A stretch of 64,000 nt of DNA from Emydura subglobosa (GCA_007922225.1 ML679969.1:17233999-17297998), one strand, 5' to 3'; shown: positions 1 to 10,721, counted from the first letter of the stretch. Notes: a model not told the origin generated them from the letters alone. Numbers and translations are program-made.

Positions 1-549
1 AGGATTGAGAAATGTAGCTGAGTGATCCTATTGAGGACAAACTGTAAACAAAGCCTCTTGGACTAGTAAGAGCAGAATGAATTACATAAAATATAAAAGT
101 TTATTTAAAAAATTATAATTGCTCCTCCCCATCATTCTCATCTTAAATTGGAAGCCTGAAAGCTATGATGGAAGGAGAGAAGGCAAATTCTGTAGTGGCA
201 GATGCCCTGCCAGTTGGGAAGAGGAAATTTGTGAACTATGATACCAGCATTCTGTTTGGCCACATATCTCAGAATTGCTGGGGTTTTTTAAAAATAAGTG
301 TCTAGGAGAAAGACAGTTTGTTTTAACACCCCCAGCCAATCATACTTGACTTTCATCAATGATGGTGGAACCTTATTTCATATGTATAATAGCTAGTATG
401 TGTCTGTGGCAAAGGTAAGAACTTGAAGACCAGAGAAACAGGAAGTGGCAGGTTCATTTAAATTTGAATGGGGTAGTTTAATGGAGTATCAGCTACCATC
501 TAAACAGTGAGGTCTTCAATAACTACAGTTTTATGTAGAAAGTGCAGAC
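1..549. other. no gene recognised
   Basis: AT-rich unique-looking sequence. I see no coding frame, RNA gene or repeat family that I can support here. Confidence 0.5.
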
Positions 550-691
550 ATGAGGCATTTTGATTCCTACCCTATTATCTGCTTGATAATTGTATTAATT
601 CAATTGATACTATTTGTTAGCATTTTCTGCCTCTTAGTTATAAAGTATAAGTGGTTGAAGAGGTGTATATATATGATCCCATCTTCAGAAG
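550..691 (+). CDS. weak candidate exon encoding one membrane helix
   Basis: An ATG opens a frame of 47 codons before a good splice-donor match (AG then GTGAGT at 692). The peptide has a hydrophobic stretch at about residues 9-31 followed by basic residues (KYKWLKR), the pattern of a single-pass membrane helix with a positive-inside flank. The unspliced frame runs on to a stop at 730-732. A donor-like site and a helix can both arise by chance in AT-rich DNA, because T-rich codons encode hydrophobic residues. The upstream acceptor-like CAG (545-547) has a poor pyrimidine tract. I do not recognise the peptide. It could be a first coding exon, but a chance ORF is more likely. Confidence 0.13.
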
Positions 692-897
692 GTGAGTTGA
701 TAAGATTAATTTGCATGAAAGTTTTGGTTTAGGTAATCCATAATTAATCAACAGAGCTCACAGGCCATTGGATATTAGTGACAAGTTACTTCAAATAAAA
801 TTAAATCTGCTAACTTCACACCTTTCGTATGGGGGAAGTTTTGGATGTAAACACAGTAATTATAATGCATTTAATCGTGTGTGTTTGGTTTGGGTAG

Positions 898-1002
898 TTT
901 TTTATTGTTTATATTACAGTAGCAGCCAAAGACCCCTATTGCCCCAGGTACTCTACCGAGGTCAACAGTGTTCTAGCCCTGAAGAGTTTAATCTAAGGGT
1001 CA
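898..1002 (+). repeat. old interspersed repeat fragment
   Basis: The text follows a pattern common in amniote genomes: a T-rich lead, 'cagtagc', a CCCC-containing middle, and the end GAAGAGTTTAATCTAAG. Related, equally decayed pieces are seen at 36362-36415 and 37935-38055. The family is not certain; it may be the tail of an old LINE or SINE. Confidence 0.35.
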
Positions 1003-2839
1003 GATTGTGACCTGGCTTGATGTGGCCATATGGCATGTAAGGGAGACTTATAGCCCTCCTCTCATCTTTATTGCAGACAAGAAGAAAGGAGCAGGGGCTG
1101 TGTGCTGGTACTCTCCAGCTCACTTGCAGGTGGGTGAAGTAGAGAGGGACAGGATGGGCAAAGCTGTGGCTCCTCCTCCCATTGCACTGGCTAGCATAAT
1201 TCAGTTAGCATGAGGTGAAAGTTGAAATCTGCCACAGCTCACAGACCCCTGGAGCAAGGAGAAGGAAGGACAGTTCCTTCCTCAGAGAAACAATTCCTCC
1301 CCTGGGCTGTTGCTGGGGCACTGTAACTACGCATCAGCTCTTACACAAGGTGAGAGGTAAAGGAATAATCTAACTTTAAGTAGGGTGCAATCTAAGACTC
1401 TGACACAAGAACATGTACTTGGGTCCTATTGAAGCCAATAGGACTTAAACACGTACATAAAGGCAAGCTCTTTTCCTAATTTTTTTTTTAACAAATAAGG
1501 AATGAGTTAGCTCTTGGTCCTTCATCTTTGCCTTTTCCCACCATAATTTATCAGGGCATATGCAAGAATTTTGCTCCTCTCTGCAGTTTGGTGTTGTATT
1601 TTGCTTACTCAACATTATTATTATAATGTGTTGTTATAACATAATAACATAGTAACATTATAAGTGTCATAACTATGAAATTGTCCTGAAAAACTTGTCA
1701 AGAACCAGAGCAATCACTTACAATATCCCAAGAAGACAAGAGAATGGTCTCTGAAATTCAGCTGTAATTCATATGTCAGGATATACCACTACTGTGTATC
1801 TTGCAGTAGCAGATCTCTTCCAGCATTTATTGTCTACCATGAAAATGAGCTTTCTAGTCTTTGATAAAAAATTAATATAAGTAAAATGTTGACCTTTTTG
1901 CTGCTCATTGAATGTCAAAAAAAAAAAAAGCTTAGTTCTGTTTGCTCATTGTGATTTCTGTAAATTTAGCCACGGTAATCTTGAGATTAATACTTTGATG
2001 TTTGCATTTTTGGGACATGAATGAAATATTTAGAACTTGATTGTGAGCAATATAAACTTGGTATTTCTACAACAACTTGTCCAGAAAGATGTTTTTAATT
2101 GCATACTTGTTGTAGTTCCTGCCGTAGCCTGTGAACTATAGTGAGGGTTTAAGGATATTAAATTGGAATGGGAAGATGATTGGCCTACAGAATAATTTGC
2201 TTTAAGATGTAGAAAAAGTATTTTATTCAGGGATTCATTGAAAGGAGGTTTGAAGGTCAGATCCTTCCAAGTTTTGAGCACATTTGGATATAATTTTCGG
2301 AATTTAAGGGCTGCTTCATATGGCTTCATATAGCTTGGCATGAGAAATATTTTTAGTGATGAGGAACTGAATGTTAATTTGTGAAATCACTACTTGGAAT
2401 ACACTCATGCTTTTCCCTCATTTCATCATGTTTTTGCCCAAATATTTTTGTGGGATTAACAGGTGAAATATACCATCCTTGCAAAGAATTTAAATTGATC
2501 AGACAGGGAAGAATTTGGGTATTAATTACTAAGTTCCAGAATGTAGTAGTTTTTTGTTTTAAAGGTAATGAAGAAATAGAAAGAAACCAGGACCAACACA
2601 TTTTAAGTGGCTCACATCTAAATTGAATGCAATCATTTTTAGGCAGAGTCTGCTGTATTTTTAGGTAAATTACTATCCTTGTGGGTTATTAATGCTTTTA
2701 CTAACACATGGGTGGATTTTTTTTGGTTAAGTTTCTAAAATACTGCTTTACTTGCCTGATTCTGAGAGATGCACCATCAGCTCCTTGTGGAGTTGGGACT
2801 CTGGGACCTCTTGGAGTAAAGCTCCATGTGCTATATTAG
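1003..2839. other. no gene recognised
   Basis: Mostly AT-rich. It includes a short self-complementary motif around CCTATTGAAGCCAATAGG (1427-1444), a TAACA/TATAA-rich patch at 1610-1670 and a poly-A run at about 1917-1929. Overlapping frames on both strands near 2374-2626 show no domain and look like chance ORFs. Confidence 0.45.
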
Positions 2840-2847
2840 CACTAGGG

Positions 2848-3091
2848 CAGCGGTTCCCAAACTGTGAATCGTGACCCCAAATGGGGTCGCCCCATCAGCA
2901 GATGGGGTTGCAGCAATCCTTAGTATGTGGAGGACGCCATTTTCCTCTGCACAACATGACCTTGCATGTAGGGTACATGCGAGGTCACACTGTGCAAAGA
3001 GCAAAATGGTGTCCTCCATGCTATCTGGGATCCTGGCAGGAAATACTTCATTAAAATGAGGTCGTGATGACAAAAAGTTTGGGAATGCCTG
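2848..3091. mobile_element. hAT-type palindromic MITE with perfect 8 bp target duplication
   Basis: A 244 bp element flanked by a perfect direct repeat CACTAGGG at 2840-2847 and 3092-3099, the 8 bp target duplication typical of hAT transposons. Its ends are imperfect inverted repeats: CAGCGGTTCCCAAACT on the left, and CAGGCATTCCCAAACT when the right end is read on the other strand. Inside, a second inverted repeat with arms of about 43 bases (2928-2970 and 2974-3018) is centred at about 2972, close to the element's centre, so a transcript would fold into a long hairpin. It encodes no transposase and is therefore non-autonomous. Open frames on both strands here mirror each other because of the palindrome and are not genes. 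Mobilisation would have needed a hAT transposase from elsewhere. Confidence 0.88.
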
Positions 3092-3099
3092 CACTAGGG

Positions 3100-3590
3100 A
3101 TTCTCATCACATTGGGCCCTTGATGTTTTTTCAATACTGCATATAAAGCAAATTAAATATGTAAGATAATATAGGATCAAACTAAGAAAAGAGGAAAAAG
3201 TGGCATTAAAAAGAAAAATTTACAGCAAATAGGATATATATATATAGAGAGAGTACAGGATAAATTGATATATTTACACACTCCTCTATTTGAGCTGTGG
3301 AGTTCCCATGCCATATAACCAGGCCATCAGATCCAGGATTGTGCTCTCCCCATGGCCAAAACATGATGTTTCACAGGAAAATGTGTGTGTTTTTTTTAAA
3401 AGGCATCCACCAGATTGTATGATGCTATGTATATACTGAGGGAATTCCTTCCTGACCCCTGTGACAATCAATTCACACTTTGAAGCAAGAGATACTATTA
3501 TTAGGAATAGACAAACTCAAGTAGTTTGAAGGTTTCGAGAACCTTGCAAACTGCTTTTTTTTAATGTATTTGCAGCATTTGCAAAACTAA
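3100..3590. other. no gene recognised
   Basis: Unique-looking AT-rich sequence with a short TATATA/GAGAGA patch at 3235-3252. No supported feature. Confidence 0.45.
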
Positions 3591-3722
3591 GGCCAGGTCT
3601 TGTAAACCCATATGCTCATGAGGATTCCATTGAACCAGTTCTGGTCTATGTTACACCAAATTGAAGTAGTTTCATTAACTTCTATGGCATTGCTCCAGTG
3701 TAAATGACATCAGGACTTGGCT
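3591..3722. mobile_element. probable short palindromic MITE, decayed
   Basis: The segment reads towards 'tccattgaa' and 'ttcattaacttctatgg' with 'ctccagtgtaaat' near its right side. This resembles the short palindromic DNA elements frequent in turtle genomes, which are built around a 'cattgacttcaatgg' core. Target duplications are not visible. The family call is from memory of the type. Confidence 0.3.
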
Positions 3723-3845
3723 GAATTATTCCTGTTTGCACAATCAGTTCATTACTTAGATTTTGCATTCTTTCCCCCACATTGCCATGTAATTTAAACC
3801 TAGGTTTTTTCCCTCAAGAAAAAAACAGTTAAATCATAATTATTT

Positions 3846-4708
3846 TTCTAGCTTCAGATCAGCAAGTGCTATATATTGGGAATAGAAGAATGGCACTAAT
3901 GTTAGGTGGGCACAAGAACGTGGCCTGGAAATGGCAGATATTTGTTCTTTGGCATTTTCTCCCTAAACCCTCTCTGCTTATTAGGAACTGGGAAAGGAAG
4001 GATGGGCTTCACTTAAATCAAAACAGAACCAGATTCTGGCATGTAAATCTAAAAAGCTTGTAGAGGAGATTTTAAACTAAGGGCTGAGAGAAAGGTGATA
4101 GGTACAGAGGAACACATGGATCGGACAGAGACATCCCTTAGGGGAGGATTTATTAAAAGGGGGATACTCTATATCCTAGTAAAGAGAGGATAGAAGTTGA
4201 TGAAGTACAGGTAGGAACGCAAGAGAAACAGTCAAAAATGTATCCCATTCAATTACATTACATGATGGCAGACACCTAGATATTGACAAATTTTATAAGT
4301 GCTTGTATACAAATACTAGAAGCCTAAATACTATGATGGGTGAACTTGAGTGCCTGGCATTAAATGAGGCTATTGCTACAAGAGGCATCATAAAAATATG
4401 GTGGAACAATGATAATCAATGGGACATGGTAATACCAGGGCACAAAATATATAGGATTGACACAGTAGATTGCTCTGGTGGGGCAATGGCACTATTTGTG
4501 AAAGAAAGTAGAGAATCAAATATAGTAAAAATCTTACCATAGATGTACGTGTCATCTGAGAACAGGCTGCAGGGATAAAATTTCTAGACATCATTAATGA
4601 CTGCTTCTAGAAGCAGCTAGTCCTGGAACGCTGAAGGGGAGAGGCAGTTCTTGATTTAATCCTAAATAGAGGACACAATCTGGTCCAAGAGGTGAATATA
4701 GCAAAACT
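3846..4708 (+). mobile_element. L3-like (CR1-clade) LINE, segment 1: ORF1 tail and endonuclease
   Basis: Oldest layer of a nested block. At 3866-4060 the translation ends with KDGLHLNQN, which matches the last conserved block of the SGNH-esterase-like ORF1 of CR1-clade LINEs. A non-coding spacer follows. From 4303 an endonuclease-like frame appears. The segment stops at about 4708, where a hAT-type element begins. The same LINE resumes at 5210 (segment 2) and at 8691 (segment 3). The 5' limit is uncertain, and stops and frameshifts occur throughout. Confidence 0.68.
4303..4560 (+). pseudogene. LINE ORF2 apurinic endonuclease domain remnant
   Basis: The frame reads N-terminal endonuclease blocks of a CR1-clade LINE: LNTMMGELECLALNE, then KIWW followed by QWD, then IPGHKIYRID and GGAMALFVKES. 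In relatives the tryptophan pair follows a conserved glutamate (ETWW), which is a metal-binding catalytic residue of this nuclease fold. Here that glutamate position reads lysine, so the domain would be inactive even without the downstream stops. A further piece, DLILNRGHNLVQEV, at about 4650-4695 continues the domain in another frame. The protein would have nicked target DNA for reverse transcription. Confidence 0.65.
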
Positions 4709-5209
4709 GGCCCGCGGGGTCTTTCAAAGTGGCCTGCCGCTCCCCTCCCCCTGGCTGCAGAAGGAAGCTGCTGCCTAAGGACCCAGGCAGAGCACGTTGC
4801 TGTGGGGCTACAAGACCAGTGCACTGCAGCCAAGGGGATGGGAGATCAGCACTCCCCTTCCCCAGGCTGTAGCAGGGAGCAGGGCAAAGTGCTCTGCCTG
4901 GGTCCCTGGGTGCTGGGGTCCCTGCTGGAGCCAGAGGGAGGGGAGCACTGATCTCCCATTCCCCTGGCTGCAGAAGGGAGCCACTGCCTAGGGACCCAGG
5001 TGAAACGGTCGGGGCTACAGGACACATGTGGTTTCCCTGCTGCAGCCAGGGGGATAGGAGATCAGCGAGGAGGCAGCCTGCCTGCTTGCTGAACTTGTTC
5101 TGTCTGACTGCAGTGAGGGGGAAGGGGACTGCTGGCAGAGACTGGTGGCCCTTCAGGGTTGTAAAAATGATATCTGTGGTCCTTGAGTCAAAAAGGTTGG
5201 GAACCACTG
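4709..5209 (+). mobile_element. non-autonomous hAT-type element, copy A, left end missing
   Basis: The right end (AAAAAGGTTGGGAACCACTG, ending at 5209) is a hAT-like terminal inverted repeat. The body is GC-rich and matches the element at 56464-57047 over most of its length, including a GGCTGCAGAAGG block that occurs twice about 211 bp apart, and inverted GGGAGATCAGCACTCCCC-type arms. Relative to that copy, roughly the first 20 bp of the left terminal repeat are absent, so no target duplication can be read. A minus-strand frame of 181 codons across the element (4662-5207) is a product of its GC-rich composition, not a gene. Confidence 0.65.
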
Positions 5210-5487
5210 GGGTTAGCAGTAAGGTGCCAAAGTTTGCAGATACAAAACTGATACAAGATTGTTGAGCCTAAAGGATCAGTGTGAACAGTTATAAAGGGAT
5301 CTCTGAAAACTAGGTGATGGGGCAAGAAAATGGCAGATGAAATTGAATGTTGCTGAGTTCAAAGTAATGCATGTTGGAAAACATAATCCCAACTATAAAT
5401 GTAAAACAATGGGGTCTAAATTAGCTGTTATCACTCAAGAAAGAGATCTTGGAGTCATTGTGAATAGTTCTCTGAAAACATCTGCCG
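5210..5487 (+). mobile_element. L3-like LINE, segment 2: reverse-transcriptase C-terminal part
   Basis: Translation gives KFADTKLIQD (from the catalytic FADD block of the polymerase; one aspartate has been lost), then WQMKLNVAEFKVMHVGK and ERDLGVIVNSSLKTSA in shifted frames. These are consecutive blocks of a CR1-clade reverse transcriptase. The sequence is cut by the younger CR1 at about 5488 and resumes at 8691. Between segment 1 (endonuclease) and this one, most of the fingers and palm of the polymerase is missing. Confidence 0.7.
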
Positions 5488-5509
5488 TCTGGACCAGGAA
5501 ACTCAAGAA

Positions 5510-5961
5510 GTGTGCTGCTTGCCTGGAGCTAGAATTCAGGATGTGACAGAGAGTCTGCCGAGACTTATCAAGCCCTCAAACTGCTACCCCTTCCTACTTT
5601 TCCACGTGGGCACCAGTGACACTGCCAAGAACTACCTTGACCGGATCACTGCAGACTATGTGGCTCTGGGAAGAAGGATAAAGGAGTTTGAGGGGCAAGT
5701 GGTGTTCTTGTCCACCCTGCCTGTTGTAGGAAAAGGCCCAGGTAGGGGCCATCAAATTGCGGAAGTAAATGTGTGGTTGTGCAGGTAGTGTCAGAGAGAG
5801 GGCTTTGTATCTTCGACCATGGGATGATGTTCCAGGAAGAAGGATTGCTAGGAAGAGATGGGATTCACCTAACAAAGAGAGGGAAGAGTATCTTTGCAAG
5901 CAGGCTGGCTAACCTAGCGAGGAGGGGTTTAAACTGGGTTTTCCGGGGGATGGAGACCTAA
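5510..5961 (+). pseudogene. CR1 ORF1 remnant (SGNH esterase-like domain)
   Basis: The first frame (5510-5788) reads LPGARIQDVTESLPRL, FHVGTSDTAKN and VVFLSTLPVVGKG. The second (5773-5961) reads GRDGIHLTKRGKSIF and ANLARRGLNWVF. Together these are the block II-V order of the SGNH/GDSL-like domain carried by CR1 ORF1. The DGIHL block keeps the aspartate and histidine of the catalytic pair, while the GTND-type block reads GTSD. The shift of frame near 5780 and the missing N-terminus make it non-functional. The domain is thought to help the ribonucleoprotein interact with membranes or nucleic acid. Confidence 0.75.
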
Positions 5962-6029
5962 ACCTGGTGGTAAGTGGGGAAGTAGGACATCAGGAGGAAG
6001 CGCAAGGAGGAGGGTGTGACAGGCAGGGG

Positions 6030-8470
6030 AAAAAAGGTGGAGGAGTTGCACTGTATGTAAGAGAGCATTATGATTGCTCAGTGCTCCAGTATAAAAGTAG
6101 AGGAAAAACCTGTTGAGAGACTCTGGGTTACGTTTAGAGGCAAGAGCAGCAAGGGTGATGTTGTGGTGGACATCTGTTACAGACCACCAGACCAGGAGGA
6201 TGAGGTAGATGAGGCTTTCTTCAGACAACTAGTGAAAGTTTCCAGATCACAGGCCCTGGTTTTCATGGGGGACTTCAATCACCCTGTCATCTGCTGGGAG
6301 AGCAATACAGCAGTGCACAGACAATCTAGGAGGCTTTTGGAGAGTGTTGCGGACAACTTCCTAGTGCAAGTGCTCGAGGAACCTACTAGAGGCTGTGCTC
6401 CTCTTGACCCACTCACAAACAGGGAAGATTTATTAGAGGAAATAGAAGTGGGTGGTAAGCTGGATAGCAGTGACCATAAAATCGTCGAGTTCAGGATCCT
6501 AACAAAAGGAAGAAAGGAGAACAGCAGAATACAGACCCTGGACTTCAGGAAAGCAGACTTTTACTTCCCCAGAGAACTGATGGTGAGGATCCCTCTGGGA
6601 GGCTAAAAGAAGGGGAAAGGAGTCTAAGAGAGCTGGCTGTATTTTAAAGAAACCTTATTGAGTACACAGGAACAAACTATCCCAGTATGAAGAAAGAATA
6701 GCAAATATGGTAGGTGACCCGCTTGGCTTAACAAAGAAGTCTTTGGTGAGTTTAAATCCAAAAAGGAAGCTTACAAGAAGTGGAAGCTTGTTCAGATGAT
6801 CAGGGAGGAGTATAAAAACACTGCTCAAGCATGCAGAAGTGAAATCAGGAAGGCCAAAGCATAACTGGAGTTGCAGCTACCAAGGGACATGAAGGGTCAC
6901 AGGAAGGGTTTCTTCAGGTATGTCAGCAACAAGAAGATGAGGGAAAGTGTGGACCCCTTACAGAATGGGGGAGACAACCTAGTGATAGATGATGTGGAAA
7001 AAGCTGAAGTACCCATTGTCTTCACAGGCAAAGTCAGCTCCCAGACTACTGCAATGGGCAGCACGGAATGGGGAGGTGATGAGCAGCCCTCAGGGCTGAA
7101 ATAACAGATTTAGAACTGTTTAGAAAGGCTGGACGTGCACAAGTCCATGGGGCCGGATGCAGTGCATCCTAGGATTCTGAGGGAGTTTGCTGATGTGATT
7201 GCAGAATCATTCACCATTATCTTTGAAAACTCGCGGTGATTGGGGAAAGTCCCGGATGATTGGAAAAAGGCAAATATAGTGCTCATCTTCAAAAAAGAGA
7301 AGAAGGAGGATCCAGGAAACTACAGACCAGTCAGCCTCACCTCAGTCCCTGGAATATCATGGAGCAGGTCCTCAAGGAATCCATTTTGAGGCACTTGGAA
7401 GAGAGGAAGGTGATCAGGAACAGTCAGCATGGATTCACCAAGGGAAAGTCATGCCTTGACCAACCTGATTGTCTTCTGTGATGAGATGACTGACTCTGTG
7501 GATGTGGGGAAAGCAGTGGATGTGATATACTTTAAGTTTAGCATAGCTTTTGATACACTCTCCCACAGTATTCTTGATAGCAGATTACAGAAGTATGGGT
7601 TTGGTAAATGAACTATAAAGTGGATAGAAAACTGGTTAGATTATCAAGATCAACAGGTAATGATCAACGGCTCAGTGTCTAGTTGGCAGCTGGTAACAAG
7701 CAGAGTGCCCCAGGGGTCAGTCCTGGGGGCAGTTTTGTTCAACATCTTCATTAATGATCTGGAGGATGGGGTGGATTGCACCCTCAGCAAGTTTTCTGAT
7801 GAAACTAAGCTTGTAGGCGTGGTAGATACACTGGAGGGTAGAGATAGGATACAGAGTGACCTAGACAAATTGGAGGATTGGGCCAAAAACAATCTGATGA
7901 AGTTCAGCAAGGACAATCGCAGAATCCTGCACTTAGGATGGAAGAATCCCTTGAACTGCTACAGACTGGAGACCGACTGGCTAGGCAGCAGTTCTGCAGA
8001 AAAGGATATGGGGGTTAGTGGACAAGGAGGTCAAAGAGTGACAAGGATACGAGTCAACAGTTTGCCCTTGTTGCCAAGAAGGCTAATAGCATATTGGGCT
8101 TCATTAGTAGGAGCATTGCCAGGAGATTGAGAGAAGTGATTATTCCCTTCTATTCGGCCACTGTTGAGGCCATATTTGGAGTATTGTGTCCATTTTTGGC
8201 TCCTCCCTACTATAGAAAGGATGTGGACAAATGGGAGAGAATCCAGCAGAGGGCAATGAAAATGATTAGGGGGCTAGAGTACGTGACTTATGAGGAGAGG
8301 CTGAGGGAAATAGGCTTGTTTAGTTTGTAGAAGAGAAGAGTAAGGGGGGATTTGATAGCCTTCAACTACCTGAAAGGGGATTCCATGGAGGATGGAGCTA
8401 GGCTGTTTTCCGTGGTAGTAGGTGACAGCTCTAGGAGCAATGGTTTCAAGTTGCATTGGGTAAGTCTAGT
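6030..8470 (+). pseudogene. CR1 ORF2 remnant (endonuclease plus reverse transcriptase)
   Basis: Blocks in order: GGGVALYVREH (6042-6070), CYRPPDQ, MGDFNHPVICWE, LTNREDLL and SDHKIVEF (endonuclease C-terminal half, to 6606, with SDH retained). The polymerase follows: [74 protein letters not shown], then FSDETK where the family has FADDTK, so the second catalytic aspartate is glutamate. The C-terminal block MIRGLEYVTYEERLREIGLF ends near 8330, followed by a decayed tail. At least four frame changes and several stops break it. The endonuclease N-terminus with the ETWW block is absent, removed by a deletion at about 6030. Confidence 0.82.
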
Positions 8471-8690
8471 TTGGATAATAGGAAAAACTTTTTCACTAGG
8501 TGGGTGGTGAAGCACTGGAATGGTTACCTAGGGAGGTGGTGGAATCTCCATCCTTAGAGGTTTTTAAGGTGCGGCTTGACAAAGCCCTTGCTGGAACGAT
8601 TTAGTTGGGGTTGGTCCTGCTTTGAGCAGTGGGTGGACTAGATAACCTCTTGAGGTCCCTTTCAACCCTAATCTGCTAAGATTCTATGAT

Positions 8691-9365
8691 TTGCTTAATG
8701 TGTTAGGAACCATTAGGAAAGGGATAAATAATAAGACAGAAAATATCATAATGCCACTCTATAAATCCATGGTTCACCCACACCTTGAATACTGCATGCA
8801 GTTCCGGTCACACATATAAAAAAAAATAGAATTGGAGAAAGGTACAGAGACGAGCAAGAAAAATTAAGGGTATGGCACAGTTTCCATACAAGTAGAGATT
8901 AAAAAGATTTGGCATGGAAAAGAGATGACAAAGGGGGGATATGATAGAGATCTATAAAAGCATGAATACTGTGCAGAAAGTGAATAGGGAAGTGTTATTT
9001 ACCCTTTCACACAACACAAGAACCAGGAGTCACCTGGTGAAATTAATAGACAGCAGGTTTTAAACAAACATAAGGAAGTACTTCCCACAGCACACAGTTA
9101 ATCTGTGGAATGTGTTGCCAGTGGATATTTTGAAGGCCAAAGGTATAACTGGGTTCAGAAAGGAACTGGATAAATTCATGGAGGATTATCCAGGATACAA
9201 CCCCATGCTCTGGGTGCCCCCTAAACCTCTGACTGCCAGAATCTGGGACAGGTCGACAGGGATAGATCACTGTATAAATTGTCCGGTTCTGTTCCTTCCC
9301 TCTGAAACATCTGGCATCAGCCACTGTTGGAAAAGAGGATACTCTGCAAAATGGACCATTGGTGA
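8691..9365 (+). mobile_element. L3-like LINE, segment 3: C-terminal region and 3' end
   Basis: Directly after the CR1 3' end the older LINE resumes with text encoding MPLYKSMVHPHLEYC, then GDMIEIYKSMNTVQKVNRE, RKYFPQHTVNLWNVLP and GFRKELDKFMED. The same C-terminal blocks occur on the minus strand at 18.9-19.1 kb and 59.7-60.1 kb, so this is a dispersed family. It ends at the 'ggaccattggt' block near 9353-9364, which in the minus-strand copies is the 'gggtcagaccaatggtcc' type 3' end. Stops are scattered throughout. Confidence 0.75.
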
Positions 9366-10721
9366 GCTATTAATTTAATCAAGAGATTCTTTGTTGTTTT
9401 ATTATACCATATGTTAAAATTGAGTGAGTAAACCCTTCATATTTCTATATGTTATCCCTCAGTCACCACTCCACTACTCTAAACTAAATAATCCTATTTT
9501 GTACATATATGTCTATGTAGACATCGAGCCATCTTCATTAATCTTCTCTAAATTTTTTCAGTCTCAGCTATCTCTTTATAGCTGAAGCAACCAAGGTATA
9601 CTTTAGTAGTTAGTTCAGATTTGTATCTGATTTTCCATTTATGCTGCCGACATGATTAAAGGCTTCAAGTAAAATCTCAGTTAAATCCTGTCATACCTCA
9701 GGTCTGTTATTTTTTCTTTTATTAGGATTTCAGGCATTTTTTGACATATTTTTTATTGTTGGTTAGGAAGAAAACACTTGACTCATTTGCAACATTCTTA
9801 TTATATTCCCTTTATAACAATTTCTAAAAGGGAATAAAATGTTTTCTGTATTGTGACCATATTTCAGTTTGACTTTAATGTGCTGCATGCTTTTCCAGCT
9901 CACAGTTCTTCTAACCTTGTAGTGACAGTCAAGAAATCTTCATACCTGAAAAAAGGTGCTGCTGCACAAGTTACTGGAGATGCTATATATTGTGTGGGAA
10001 GCCTAATTACTTGTCTGCATTGGGATTCTCTGACCTGGAGGTTTTCCATTTCCTACTTAAGTAACTGTGAGGTATAGTGTTTATTTGGCAAATGTTCTCA
10101 TGGAAAAAAGTAACCTTTCATATAGCTCTTCATGTTATTCACTCTCTCCGTGAGCTGTTTTTCTCCAGTCCAAGGATATATGACCCTAGATTTCCAAATT
10201 AAACTGCAAACTCTGAGTCTCAGTCATTTTGGCTTATACATTCTTTCCTCTGGGCCTGATTCTGAGATGTGCTAATTGCTTGCAATCACTAATAACTTCA
10301 TCTTGTAAGGGTTATTGTTGAAGTTTCATCCCACACTGCTGATGCATAAGGCAGACTATGTAGTCCGTTTTCTAACCACTTAATCATATACCAGCGTAAG
10401 ATATTGAAAAGCTAGTTATGTAACAATCCTGATGTTTTCTTCATCTGACTGGATATATATTTTATTTGGAATGTGATTTATATAGATTTTGAGCCATTGG
10501 TGAGTTTTGTTGTCACTTACTAATTATCTTCCTCCTCTTGGTCTTGAATATTCTTTTGGACTATAATAACCTCAGAACGATCGATAGTAGTTGTCGGTCT
10601 ACCAAATTCTTCTCAAGCTGAACAGTGCTGAAGCAGCTGGGCCTGATGATGTCACAGCTCTAATTGTGACTTATTTTGTAGGGGTCCCAAGAGACCATTT
10701 TTGTTCAATGAGAGGGATAAT
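9366..10721. other. no gene recognised
   Basis: AT-rich, apparently unique. A short piece near 10254-10300 resembles the 'ggcctgattctgag' starts of palindromic MITEs. The frame at 9853-10077 shows no domain. Confidence 0.45.

Larger units (their letters stand above)
5488..8690 (+). mobile_element. CR1 LINE, nearly full 3' portion, nested in the L3-like LINE
   Basis: A 3.2 kb CR1 copy with ORF1 tail, ORF2 remnants and a recognisable 3' end: the stretch 'gactagataacctcttgaggtcc' type block near 8636-8660, finishing in ATTCTATGATT near 8691. It interrupts the L3-like LINE, so it is the younger of the two. Its own damage is substantial: a frameshift in ORF1, loss of the N-terminal half of the endonuclease near 6030, many stops, and an altered catalytic motif in the polymerase. 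CR1 copies usually lack clear target duplications, and I see none here. Confidence 0.85.

Noticed and set aside
2831..3094. Mirror-like frames on both strands with similar peptides
   Set aside because: The similarity results from the palindromic MITE, not from coding selection.
4662..5207. 181-codon minus-strand open frame
   Set aside because: It lies on the antisense of a GC-rich non-autonomous hAT element that has a second copy at 56464-57047, and it shows no protein domain.
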